64,000 nt of DNA from Streptomyces venezuelae (GTDB taxonomy: Bacteria > Actinomycetota > Actinomycetes > Streptomycetales > Streptomycetaceae), in NCBI RefSeq assembly GCF_008642375.1, contig NZ_CP029194.1:2542001-2606000 (forward strand), read 5' to 3'. The notes under the pieces are model-generated. The model saw only the letters and a program-made list of their open reading frames with translations, was not told the origin of the DNA and did no database searches. The position numbers and the translations under genes were made by a program. This document shows, one piece after another, positions 53,363-61,342 of this stretch; the stretch's first letter is position 1, and each line of letters opens with the position of its first letter.

Positions 53363-54490
53363 ATGGAAATCCGTATCGACGGCGGTGTGTTGACCGATGC
53401 CGTGGCCTGGGCCGCGCGCGTCCTGCCGGCCCGTTCCCCGATGCCCGTCCTCGGCGGCCTGCTCCTGGAGGCGGCGGAGGGGCGGCTGAGGGTGTCCGGG
53501 CTCGACCACGAGGCCTCCGCGCGCGTCGAGGTCGAGGCCGACACGGGCGCCGAGGGCCGGGCGCTGGTCCTCGGCCGCCGGCTCCTCGACATCTGCAAGG
53601 TGCTGCCGCACGGGCCCGTGGAGCTCGCGGTGGAGGGCGGCCGCCTCGCGGTGACCTCGGGCGGCGCCCGCTTCGGCCTCTCCCTGCTGCCGCTCGACGA
53701 CTACCCCGCCGCGCCCGCGCTGCCCGAGGTCCGCGGCCGGGTGGACGGGGACGCCTTCGCCGCGGCGGTCGGTCAGGTGGCCGTTGCGGCGGGCCGGGAC
53801 GACTCGCTGCCGGTCCTGACCGGGATACGGCTCGCCCTGGACGGTTCGACGATGACGGTGGCGGCCACCGACCGCTACCGGTACGCGGTCCGCACGCTGG
53901 AGTGGTACCCGGACTTCGGCCTGGGAACGGCCACCCCGGGCGCGGAGCCCGGCGAGCCCGCCGACGTGGTCGTCCCCGCCCGTCGGCTGACCGAGATCGC
54001 CCGCTCCCTCGCGGGCGGCGGGCCGGCCCGTCTCGCGCTCGACTCCGGGTCGATCGGCTTCGAGAGCGGCGGCATGCGCACCACCACCCGGCTGCTGGAC
54101 GGCCGGCTCCCCCGCCACGACAAGCTCTTCGCCCTCGGCGACCACGCCCTGGCGGTCACCGAGCGGTCGACGCTGACCGAGGCCGTCAAGCGGGTGGCGG
54201 TGGTCGCCGAGGGCGACAGCCCGGTCCAACTGACCTTCACCGGCTCGGGGGTCCACCTCCAGGCGGGGTACGAGGACGACGTGGCCTCCCAGCACCTGCC
54301 GGGCAGCCTCACCGGGGCGGACTCCATGACGGTCGCTTTCAACCCCGCCTACCTCCTGGACGCGCTGACCTCCCTCGACGCCGCCGAGGTCCGCTTCCAC
54401 CTCCTCGGCCCGGGCCAGCGGGCCCTGCTCACCGATGCCGAGGAGCCGGCCCACCGACACCTGCTGATGTCGGTGAAGCCGCTGGTCTGA
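53363..54490 (+). CDS. DNA polymerase III beta-subunit (sliding clamp) paralog
   Basis: A 375-residue three-domain clamp homologue. Start ATG at 53363 (MEIRIDGGVLTDAVAWAARVLPARSPMPVLGGLLLEA), with the DnaN pattern PVLxGLLLEA. Domain 2 begins around DGDAFAAAVGQVAVAAGRDDSLPVLTGIRLALDG, and domain 3 around DNKLFALGDHALAVTERSTLTEAVKRVAVVAEGDSPVQL. It ends VRFHLLGPGQRALLTDAEEPAHRHLLMSVKPL, like the MPMR(L/V) end of DnaN. It is not next to dnaA or recF, so it is a second copy, probably not the replicative clamp. It starts ten bases after the TetR-remnant stop with no good ribosome-binding site, so it may depend on that upstream frame. Confidence 0.85.
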   Translation: MEIRIDGGVLTDAVAWAARVLPARSPMPVLGGLLLEAAEGRLRVSGLDHEASARVEVEADTGAEGRALVLGRRLLDICKVLPHGPVELAVEGGRLAVTSGGARFGLSLLPLDDYPAAPALPEVRGRVDGDAFAAAVGQVAVAAGRDDSLPVLTGIRLALDGSTMTVAATDRYRYAVRTLEWYPDFGLGTATPGAEPGEPADVVVPARRLTEIARSLAGGGPARLALDSGSIGFESGGMRTTTRLLDGRLPRHDKLFALGDHALAVTERSTLTEAVKRVAVVAEGDSPVQLTFTGSGVHLQAGYEDDVASQHLPGSLTGADSMTVAFNPAYLLDALTSLDAAEVRFHLLGPGQRALLTDAEEPAHRHLLMSVKPLV

Positions 54491-54526
54491 TCACCCCGCT
54501 CGGCAGGTCGCGGCGTCACACCGCGG

Positions 54527-55864
54527 TCAGAATCCGCCACCGCCGTCGAATCCGCCGCCCCCGCCGAAGTCGCCGCCGCCGAAGCCGCCGCCCGATCCGA
54601 AGTCGCCGCCGCTGAAGTCGCCTCCGGAGAAGTCGCCGCCCCCGAAGTCACCGCCGCCGTACTCGGTGGCGTACGCGGGAGTGGCCAGTGCGGAGCCGAG
54701 CATCGTTCCCACGAGGAGGCCGGGGAGGAGGCCGCCGCCGAAGTAGCCGCCGGCCCAGGGGCCGTAGGCGGGGCCCGCCTCCCAGTAGGGGCGGCGGCCC
54801 GAGTCCGTCTCGACGGTGCGGGCGAGCGGGTCGTGGCCGTCGTCGAGGCGGGCGGCATCGGCCGCGCAGACCGGGACCTCGCGGGCGGCGCTGCCGGCCG
54901 GCCTCCAGGTGCGGTCCTCGGTGGAGGTGCCGTGGCGCGGGTCGAAGAAGCAGGGGGCACGCCGCTCGGGCAGCGGGCGGGACTCGCGGCGGGCGGCGAG
55001 GAGGGCGAGGGAGAAGCGGCCGTCGTCCAGGGCCTGGGTGACCCCGCGGACGTCGTGGGGATGGGCCGCGGAGGCCATGAGGGACTTGGCCTTGTCGTAC
55101 GAGTCGAGGGCGCTTTCGTAGTCGCCGCGTCTGGCGTCGTCGGCGCCGGGCTCGGCGGGGTGGAAGTCGAGGCGTTCGAGCTCCTCGCCGAAGGCGGTGA
55201 TGTCCTCGTCGACGACGACCCGCAGCTTGTCGAGGGCCTCCCGCTCCTCGGCCTCCTTGCGGAGCCGCTTGCGGCGGACGACGGCGTACGCGGCTCCGCC
55301 GCTCACGGCGACGACCGCGCCGAGGGTGACGAGTCCGGCGACGGGGACCCCGGAGTCGGAGGCGGCGGTGCCCCAGGAGGCGGGGGCGGAGCCGCGGAGG
55401 GCGGGGAGGGCCTGGTCGGCGAAGTTGTTCAGCTCGGTGGCCGCGTCGACGCCGGGCTGATGTACGGAGGTGACGAGGTTCTGTACGGCGGCCGGGGACA
55501 TCACGGAGGGGTCGACTCCCGCGTCGAACCGCTCGCCGAGGCGCACCGCGTAGAGACCGGCCGCCCCGGTCTGGGCGCGCAGGTTGTCGATGAGGCCCTG
55601 CGGCGGGTATTCGGCGCTCGCCGGCAGGACGGCCATGAAGAGCGGCTTGTCCGCGTCCTTGATCTTCTGGGCGAGGGCGTCCGCCTCGGCCTGCGAGAGC
55701 TGGTCGGCGGCGCCCGGGTCGACGTACACCGGGCCCTGTTTCAGGGCGGCGGCCGCGTCGGAAATCCCCGCGGCCCTGGCGCCCACGGAGGGGGCCAGGG
55801 CCAGGAGCAGCAGGAGTATCAGCCCGGCGAGGGCCGACAGTGCGGTGAGCGGCCTGGTCCTCAT
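54527..55864 (-). CDS. Membrane protein with TPM-like domain and Gly-rich tail
   Basis: A 445-residue protein. Signal peptide or TM1 at about 8-30 (ALSALAGLILLLLLALAPSVGA). An extracellular TPM-like domain follows (GPVYVDPGAADQLSQAEADALAQKIKDADKPLFMAVLPA, then RLGERFDAGVDPS). TM2 is at about 178-197 (LVTLGAVVAVSGGAAYAVV), and the cytoplasmic half has a coiled segment REALDKLRVVVDEDITAFGEELERLDF. It ends with low-complexity GGGDFGGGDFSGGDFSGGDF repeats (about 405-445). TPM proteins are linked to membrane or photosystem repair, but the function of the actinobacterial version is not known. Start ATG at 55864. Isolated on the minus strand next to cimA. Confidence 0.78.
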   Translation of the reverse strand: MRTRPLTALSALAGLILLLLLALAPSVGARAAGISDAAAALKQGPVYVDPGAADQLSQAEADALAQKIKDADKPLFMAVLPASAEYPPQGLIDNLRAQTGAAGLYAVRLGERFDAGVDPSVMSPAAVQNLVTSVHQPGVDAATELNNFADQALPALRGSAPASWGTAASDSGVPVAGLVTLGAVVAVSGGAAYAVVRRKRLRKEAEEREALDKLRVVVDEDITAFGEELERLDFHPAEPGADDARRGDYESALDSYDKAKSLMASAAHPHDVRGVTQALDDGRFSLALLAARRESRPLPERRAPCFFDPRHGTSTEDRTWRPAGSAAREVPVCAADAARLDDGHDPLARTVETDSGRRPYWEAGPAYGPWAGGYFGGGLLPGLLVGTMLGSALATPAYATEYGGGDFGGGDFSGGDFSGGDFGSGGGFGGGDFGGGGGFDGGGGF

Positions 55865-55926
55865 GTATCGAAGCTACCCGAAATACCTGGAAGCTACCCG
55901 AACCAGGCGAAACGGAACACGGGGAA

Positions 55927-57558
55927 CTACTCGGCGGGGTCGACCCCGGCCCGCAGCAGCCCGTACGTGAAGGCGTCCTCCAGGGCCTGCCAGGAGGCCG
56001 CGATCACGTTCTCGCCGACGCCGACCGTGGCCCACTCGCCGTGGCCGTCGCTGGTGGTGATCAGGACGCGGGTCGTGGACTCGGTGCCGTGGCGGCCCTC
56101 CAGGATGCGGACCTTGTAATCGACCAGCTCGAACTTGGCGAGCTGCGGGTAGATCCGCTCCAGGGCCACCCGCATCGCCAGGTCGAGGGCGTTGACCGGG
56201 CCGTTGCCCTCGGCGGTGGCGACGATCCGCTCGCCCTTGGCCCAGAGCTTCACGGTGGCCTCGTTGGCGTGGGTGCCGTCGGGGCGGTCCTCGACGATCG
56301 CCCGCCAGGACTCCGTACGGAAGTAGCGGCGGGCCCGGCCCTCGGCCTCCTCGCGGAGCAGCAGTTCGAAGGAGGCGTCGGCGGCCTCGTACGTGTATCC
56401 CTGGAGCTCGCGCTCCTTGACCCGCTCGACGACGCGGGCGACGAGGGCGCGGTCGTCGCCGAGGTCGACGCCGAGCTCCTTGCCCTTGAGTTCGATCGAG
56501 GCGCGGCCGGCCATGTCGGAGACGAGCATCCGCATGGTGTTGCCGACGAGCTCGGGGTCGATGTGCTGGTAGAGGTCGGGGTCGATCTTGATCGCGGAGG
56601 CGTGGAGACCGGCCTTGTGCGCGAAGGCGGAGACGCCGACGTACGGCTGGTGCGTGGAGGGCGTGAGGTTGACGACCTCGGCGATGGCGTGCGAGATCCG
56701 GGTCATCTCGGCGAGCGCGCCGTCGGGGAGGACCTTCTTGCCGTACTTGAGCTCCAGGGCCGCGACGACGGGGAAGAGGTTGGCGTTGCCGACCCGCTCG
56801 CCGTAGCCGTTGGCGGTGCACTGCACGTGGGTGGCGCCCGCGTCGACGGCGGCCAGGGTGTTGGCGACGGCGCAGCCGGTGTCGTCCTGGGCGTGGATGC
56901 CCAGGCGGGCGCCGGTGTCGGCGATGACGGTGGAGACGACGGCCTGGATCTGGGCGGGGAGCATGCCGCCGTTCGTGTCGCAGAGGATGACGACGTCGGC
57001 GCCCGCCTCGTGCGCGGAGCGGACGACGGCCTTGGCGTAGTCGGGGTTGGCCTTGTAGCCGTCGAAGAAGTGCTCCATGTCGACGAAGACCCGGCGGCCC
57101 TGGGAGGTCAGGTGGGCGACGGTGTCGCGGACCATCTCCAGGTTCTCCTCCAGCGTCGTGCGCAGCGCGAGCTCGACGTGCCGGTCGTGCGACTTGGCGA
57201 CGAGGCAGATCACCGGGGCGCCGGAGTCGAGCAGCGCCTTGACCTGCGGGTCCTCGGCTGCGTTGCCGCCGGCCCTGCGGGTCGCGCCGAAGGCCACGAG
57301 CCGCGCGTTCTTGAACGTGATCTCCTGGCGGGCGCGGGCGAAGAACTCCGTGTCGCGCGGGTTGGCGCCGGGCCAGCCGCCCTCGATGAAGCCCACGCCG
57401 AAGTCGTCGAGGTGGCGCGCGATGGTCAGCTTGTCGGCGACCGTGAGGTTGATGCCCTCACGCTGCGCCCCGTCGCGCAGCGTCGTGTCGAAGACGTGGA
57501 AGCTGTCGTCGACATGGCGGTCGTCGAGGCGCGGGCTCTCGCCGTTCTCCGTGGTCAT
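55927..57558 (-). CDS. cimA: (R)-citramalate synthase
   Basis: A 543-residue enzyme of the 2-isopropylmalate synthase/homocitrate family that condenses pyruvate with acetyl-CoA for the threonine-independent isoleucine route. FHVFDTTLRDGAQREGINL (about 20-38) is the HMGL-like motif with catalytic Arg and metal Asp, followed by GVGFIEGGWPGANPRD and HAQDDTGCAVANTLAAVDAGATHVQCTANGYGERVGNANL (metal His and Cys). The C-terminal allosteric domain covers about 400-543. GWPGANP and HVQCTANGYGERVGN are characteristic of CimA. The start ATG is at 57558, eleven bases after AGGAG. The 280-bp leader reads as an attenuator. Confidence 0.93.
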   Translation of the reverse strand: MTTENGESPRLDDRHVDDSFHVFDTTLRDGAQREGINLTVADKLTIARHLDDFGVGFIEGGWPGANPRDTEFFARARQEITFKNARLVAFGATRRAGGNAAEDPQVKALLDSGAPVICLVAKSHDRHVELALRTTLEENLEMVRDTVAHLTSQGRRVFVDMEHFFDGYKANPDYAKAVVRSAHEAGADVVILCDTNGGMLPAQIQAVVSTVIADTGARLGIHAQDDTGCAVANTLAAVDAGATHVQCTANGYGERVGNANLFPVVAALELKYGKKVLPDGALAEMTRISHAIAEVVNLTPSTHQPYVGVSAFAHKAGLHASAIKIDPDLYQHIDPELVGNTMRMLVSDMAGRASIELKGKELGVDLGDDRALVARVVERVKERELQGYTYEAADASFELLLREEAEGRARRYFRTESWRAIVEDRPDGTHANEATVKLWAKGERIVATAEGNGPVNALDLAMRVALERIYPQLAKFELVDYKVRILEGRHGTESTTRVLITTSDGHGEWATVGVGENVIAASWQALEDAFTYGLLRAGVDPAE

Positions 57559-57660
57559 GACTGTGATGGCTCCTGTCGGATGTGGCTCCGGAAGGTCTGG
57601 ATCCACTTGCCCCCATTCTCACGCGCTGTCCGCCTCCGGCATGGGTGGGGCCGGAAAACG

Positions 57661-57686
57661 AAAAAACCCCTCGCGGGTGCGAGAGG
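57661..57686 (-). terminator. Attenuator terminator in the cimA leader
   Basis: In transcript sense: CCTCTCGC, ACCC loop, GCGAGGGG, followed by six T. It lies about 100 bases before the cimA start, i.e. inside the leader, so it is conditional. An alternative stem sits just upstream (57714-57747). Confidence 0.75.
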
Positions 57687-57740
57687 TCTGCGCGCGGGTC
57701 TGAGGCACGGTGTCCACTGCCGCGGGGGTTGTGCCGCGGT

Positions 57741-57782
57741 TCAGTGGCCACTGCGGACCGGCGCGCTGCTGCCGATAATCAT
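57741..57782 (-). CDS. Candidate cimA leader peptide MIIGSSAPVRSGH
   Basis: A 13-residue frame starting ATG at 57782, 183 bases before cimA's own start codon. Its second and third codons are ATT ATC (Ile-Ile), ATT being rare in Streptomyces. The stop codon lies inside a 12-bp palindrome CAGTGGCCACTG (57742-57753). The same CCACTG, with CCGCGG next to it, can pair with CCGCGG-CAGTGG downstream (57714-57747), giving two mutually exclusive structures before the terminator at 57661-57686. This is the layout of ribosome-mediated attenuation by isoleucine supply, which fits cimA. No strong Shine-Dalgarno is seen before the ATG. Confidence 0.6.
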   Translation of the reverse strand: MIIGSSAPVRSGH

Positions 57783-57840
57783 CGTGGTAGCAAGCACGCC
57801 GGAAGTCTGACACAGGTGGGGGGCCGCCGGGACGACGGTC

Positions 57841-59181
57841 TCACGATACGGGCAGTTGATCCCGCTTCTGTCCGGGCAGGGTGCCGGGGCCGCCGGGGCC
57901 CGTGGCGCCGACCCGGCCGAGGTCGATGTCCCGGGTCTCCCGCATCACGAGGTAGACGACCAGGGAGACGGCCGCGCAGCCCGCCACGTACCAGGAGAAG
58001 CCGGACTCGATGCCGGCGTTCTTGAACCAGAGCGCCACGTACTCGGCGGTGCCGCCGAAGAGGGCGTTGGCGACGGCGTACGGGAGGGCGACGCCGAGGG
58101 CGCGGATGCCGGTCGGGAAGAGCTCGGCCTTCACGCAGGCGTTGATGGAGGTGTAGCCGGTGACGACGAGCAGCGCGAGCAGGGAGAGGCCGAGGGCCGG
58201 CCAGAAGGAGCCCGCGTGCTTCAGCATGGCGAGGATCGGCACGCTGAGGACGGTGGATCCGACCGCGAAGGTGATGAGGAGCGGGCGGCGGCCGATCCGG
58301 TCGGAGAGCCGGCCGGCCAGCGGCTGCAGGCAGGCGAAGACGATGAGGGCGCAGAAGGAGACCAGGGTCGCGGTCTGCTTGGGCAGTCCGGCGGAGTTGG
58401 AGAGGTACTTGGTGAGGTAGGTGGTGTACGTGTAGTAGGCCACGGTCCCGCCCATCGTGAGGGCGACCACGAGGAAGGCCTCGCGGCGGTGCGCCCAGAG
58501 CGCCTTGAGCGTGCCCTGCTCGCCGCTCGCGACCCCGTCGCCCGCGCTCTCCTCGTACACCTCCGTCTCCAGCATCGTTCGGCGCAGGTAGAAGACGACG
58601 GCCGCACCGAGGGCGCCGATGACGAAGGGGATGCGCCAGCCCCAGCCGTGCAGGGCCGCGTCGGACATCGTGCGCTGGAGGACGATCAGCAGGCCGAGGC
58701 CGAGGACCTGCCCCGCGGTCATCGACACGTACTGGAAGCTGGACGCGAAGCCGCGGTGCTCCGGCGCCGAGGCCTCCGTGAGGTAGGTGGCGCTGGCCGC
58801 GTATTCACCGCCGACCGAGAGGCCCTGGAGCAGGCGGGCGATCAGGAGGACGGCGGCGCCGCCGTAGCCGGCGACGGCGTAGGTGGGGGCCACGGCGATC
58901 AGGAGCGCCGAGGCGGACATCAGGGTGACGGTGAGGGTGAGCGCCGTCTTGCGGCCCTTGCGGTCGGCGACCCGGCCGAGGAGCCAGCCGCCGACGGGCC
59001 GCATGAAGAAGCCGACGGCGAAGATGCCGGCGGTGTTCATGAGTTTGGCGGTGTCGTTCCCCTCCGGGAAGAAGGATCCCGCGAAGTAGGTGGCGAAGCT
59101 CGCGTACACGAACCAGTCGAACCACTCGACCATGTTGCCGGCGGAACCGACCCAGATCTTCTTCCAGTGCTCTCGTCCCAT
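57841..59181 (-). CDS. MFS transporter of the metabolite:H+ symporter (MHS) type
   Basis: A 446-residue membrane carrier with twelve predicted helices. MHS signature: GNMVEWFDWFVYASFATYFAGSFFP at about 15-39, then RPVGGWLLGRVADRKGRKTALTLTV (loop 2-3) and IARLLQGLSVGGEYAASATYLTEASAPEHRGFASSFQ. The second half has GRLSDRIGRRPLL. It resembles alpha-ketoglutarate/proline/shikimate permeases, but the substrate is unknown. The start is ATG at 59181. A TetR gene 75 bases upstream, on the same strand, is the likely regulator. Confidence 0.9.
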   Translation of the reverse strand: MGREHWKKIWVGSAGNMVEWFDWFVYASFATYFAGSFFPEGNDTAKLMNTAGIFAVGFFMRPVGGWLLGRVADRKGRKTALTLTVTLMSASALLIAVAPTYAVAGYGGAAVLLIARLLQGLSVGGEYAASATYLTEASAPEHRGFASSFQYVSMTAGQVLGLGLLIVLQRTMSDAALHGWGWRIPFVIGALGAAVVFYLRRTMLETEVYEESAGDGVASGEQGTLKALWAHRREAFLVVALTMGGTVAYYTYTTYLTKYLSNSAGLPKQTATLVSFCALIVFACLQPLAGRLSDRIGRRPLLITFAVGSTVLSVPILAMLKHAGSFWPALGLSLLALLVVTGYTSINACVKAELFPTGIRALGVALPYAVANALFGGTAEYVALWFKNAGIESGFSWYVAGCAAVSLVVYLVMRETRDIDLGRVGATGPGGPGTLPGQKRDQLPVS

Positions 59182-59256
59182 GGACCGGAACCGTGCCGGA
59201 GGTCACGCACGGGCAACAAGGCTGTAGCGCACAACGATCCTGTGTACTTACGTGCG

Positions 59257-59889
59257 TTACGGTCGCGGAAGCAGGTCCTGCTCGATGAACTCCCGTACGT
59301 GGTCGAGGACTTGCTCCCGTCCCGTGCCCGGGATCCCGACCGCCACATGCACACTGAAGCCGTCGAGCAAAGCCCTCGTACGGGTGGCGAACCGGTCCGG
59401 GTCGACCGCCCGGAACTCCCCCCGCGAGACCCCTTCGGCGAGGATCGCGACCAGGTCCCGGTGCCAGGCGCCCTCGATGGCGGCCTGCCGGACGCGGGCG
59501 TCGTCGTCGGCGTTCTGCGAGCGGTTCCAGACCTCCAGCCACAGCGTCCAGTGCGGGTCGCGCGGGCCGGTGGGCACGTACACGTCGACGTACCCGTCGA
59601 GCCGCTCGCGCGCCGTCCCCGGCCGGGCCAGCAGCGCGCTCCGCGCGGCGCCGAGCCGCCCCTCGCTCCACTCCAGGGTCTGGAGCAGCAGCTCGTCCTT
59701 GGTCCGGAAGTAGTAGAGCAGGTGCCCGCTGCTCATCCCGACCTGCCGCCCGAGCCCTGCCATGGTGAGCCCGTCGAGCCCGCGCTCGGCGATGGTGTCC
59801 ATGGCCGCGGCCAGCACGTCCTCGCGGGGCGGGGCGGCCTGGTTGCGGCGGCGGGGGTGGGGTGGGGTCGGGTCGCTGCTCTGACTCAC
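59257..59889 (-). CDS. TetR-family transcriptional regulator
   Basis: A 210-residue regulator. HTH: REDVLAAAMDTIAERGLDGLTMAGLGRQVGMSSGHLLYYFRTKDELLLQTLEW at about 22-73; the recognition helix MSSGHLLYYF is that of the RutR/BetI-like branch. The C-terminal ligand domain starts EGRLGAARSALL and has a WTLWLEVWNRSQNADDDARVRQ segment typical of BetI-like proteins. Start GTG at 59889. It lies 75 bases before the MHS transporter and is likely cotranscribed and autoregulated with it. It is nine bases from the ECF41 stop. Confidence 0.88.
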   Translation of the reverse strand: MSQSSDPTPPHPRRRNQAAPPREDVLAAAMDTIAERGLDGLTMAGLGRQVGMSSGHLLYYFRTKDELLLQTLEWSEGRLGAARSALLARPGTARERLDGYVDVYVPTGPRDPHWTLWLEVWNRSQNADDDARVRQAAIEGAWHRDLVAILAEGVSRGEFRAVDPDRFATRTRALLDGFSVHVAVGIPGTGREQVLDHVREFIEQDLLPRP

Positions 59890-59898
59890 CCGTATGTT

Positions 59899-60822
59899 CT
59901 ACAGGATGGCCCGAGCGGGTCCGTTCCCGGTCCACGCGCGGAGTTTCTCCGGGTTGCGGACGGCCCAGATGCGGGTGACCCGGCCCCCTTCGAGATCGAA
60001 CGCGGCGACGGTCACGGTGACCCCGGTGTGCTGGGCGACGAGCCCGGGCCGGCCGTTGACCGTCCGCTCCAGGAGCCGCAGCCCCGGGGCCTTGTCGGCG
60101 ATGTGGATCAGGTACGCGGCGATGTGCTCGCCGCCCTCGACCGGGTCGAGGACGGTGCCGACCAGGCCGCCGCCGTCGGCGACCATCGCGGCGTCGGGGT
60201 CGAGGAGGCCGACGAGGGCCTCGATGTCCCGGGCCTCCCACGCCTCCTTGAAGTGCCGCACCAGACCGGCCTGCCCCGCCGACGGGGCCGCGGGGGCCTG
60301 CGCGGCCCGCATGCGCCGGCGGCCCGAGGACGCGAGCTGCCGGCAGGCCGCGGGTGTCCGGTCGAGGGTCTCGGCGATCTCCGCGAAGGAGTACCGGAAG
60401 ACGTCGTGGAGGACGAAGGCCACGCGCTCGGCGGGGGTCATCGACTCCAGGACGACGAGGAAGGCCATGCCGACCGACTCGTCCAGGGTGACCCGGTCGG
60501 CGGGGTCGTCCGCGCCGCCCCACTCCGCGCGGTCGGGAAGCGGCTCGGGTATCCACGCACCGACGTACCGCTCGCGCCGCGCCCGCGCCGAGCCGAGCAC
60601 GTCGAGGCAGACCCGGCCGACGACCGTCGTCAGCCAGGCACCGGGCGAGGCGATGGCCTGCTGCTGCCGCGGGGACATCGCGTACCAGCGGGCGTACGTC
60701 TCCTGCACGGCGTCCTCGGCCTCGGCGAGTGAACCGAGCAACCGGTAGGCGACGTTGGTGAGATGGCGCCGCTCGCCGACGACGGCGCTCCGGTCCGGCC
60801 CCGACTCGGACTGTGTGCTCAT
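59899..60822 (-). CDS. ECF41-group RNA polymerase sigma factor with SnoaL-like C-terminal extension
   Basis: A 307-residue extracytoplasmic-function sigma factor. Sigma-2 region: LTNVAYRLLGSLAEAEDAVQETYARWY at about 21-47, then GAWLTTVVGRVCLDVLGSARARRERYVG. Sigma-4 region: VFRYSFAEIAETLDRTPAACRQLASSGRRRM near 140-170. The C-terminal SnoaL-like part (about 185-307) is the built-in regulatory domain of ECF41. The WLPEP-type motif WIPEP (linker between sigma-2 and sigma-4) and the DGGG motif in VADGGGLVG are both present. Start ATG at 60822. ECF41 genes have no anti-sigma and typically control one adjacent target gene; here a divergent small membrane protein. Confidence 0.92.
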   Translation of the reverse strand: MSTQSESGPDRSAVVGERRHLTNVAYRLLGSLAEAEDAVQETYARWYAMSPRQQQAIASPGAWLTTVVGRVCLDVLGSARARRERYVGAWIPEPLPDRAEWGGADDPADRVTLDESVGMAFLVVLESMTPAERVAFVLHDVFRYSFAEIAETLDRTPAACRQLASSGRRRMRAAQAPAAPSAGQAGLVRHFKEAWEARDIEALVGLLDPDAAMVADGGGLVGTVLDPVEGGEHIAAYLIHIADKAPGLRLLERTVNGRPGLVAQHTGVTVTVAAFDLEGGRVTRIWAVRNPEKLRAWTGNGPARAIL

Positions 60823-60864
60823 GGTGCCGACCGCTCCCTGTTCCCCCGTGAGACCGACGGCTCG

Positions 60865-60891
60865 CCTCACATTTCGCGGGGCTGTGTCGTC
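60865..60891 (+). promoter_or_regulatory. Candidate ECF41 promoter for the divergent gene
   Basis: CCTCACA at 60865-60871, sixteen bases, then CGTC at 60888-60891. The recalled ECF41 consensus is TGTCACA-N16-CGTC, so -10 and spacing match exactly and -35 matches at five of seven. It points to the gene at 60947. Confidence 0.6.
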
Positions 60892-60946
60892 GGACAGTCG
60901 AGAGAGTACCGATCCACCGCCGCGAGGCAGAAGAGAGGACCACATC

Positions 60947-61342
60947 ATGGCCGTACAGACGACTCCGGCACCGGGCAGGTTCACGTTCGCGCAGGTCGCG
61001 ATCGCCTTGCAGACCCTGGCCCTCTTCTTCCAGGCCGTCACCGCCGGAGCCCTGCTGTCCTCGTCCCTCGGTTACCAGATGCACGACATCGGATCGAAGG
61101 TGCTGTACGGCGCCTCGATGGTGTACGTGCTCGCCGCGGTCCTGGCGTGGCGACCGGGCGGAGGCTCCCCCCGCCCGATCCTGTACGCCTCCGGCTTCCT
61201 CGCGCTCGCCACGGTGCAGGTGGTGCTCGGCGTCGCGCACATGTCGGCGCTCCACGTCCCGCTGGGCATCGTGATGTTCACCCTGAGCGTCCTGGCTCTG
61301 GTCGCCGCGCTGCGGCCTACACGCGCGGCTGCTGCTGGGTGA
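60947..61342 (+). CDS. Small four-helix membrane protein, probable ECF41 target
   Basis: A 131-residue integral membrane protein. Segments at about 14-34, 47-67, 76-95 and 100-122 (VAIALQTLALFFQAVTAGALL; VLYGASMVYVLAAVLAW; ILYASGFLALATVQVVLGVAHM; PLGIVMFTLSVLALVAAL). It starts ATG at 60947, after GAGAGGACC. It is divergent from the ECF41 sigma gene and preceded by an ECF41-like promoter. The function is unknown; other ECF41 targets are carboxymuconolactone-decarboxylase-like or epimerase-like, so a membrane protein would be unusual. Its 3' end overlaps the converging agmatine deiminase by 26 bases. Confidence 0.83.
   Translation: MAVQTTPAPGRFTFAQVAIALQTLALFFQAVTAGALLSSSLGYQMHDIGSKVLYGASMVYVLAAVLAWRPGGGSPRPILYASGFLALATVQVVLGVAHMSALHVPLGIVMFTLSVLALVAALRPTRAAAAG

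Noticed and set aside
54530..54670. GCC/GAA-rich repeat tract near the end of the TPM-like gene
   Set aside because: It codes for the GGGDF tail of that protein; there are no spacers or direct repeats of mobile origin.
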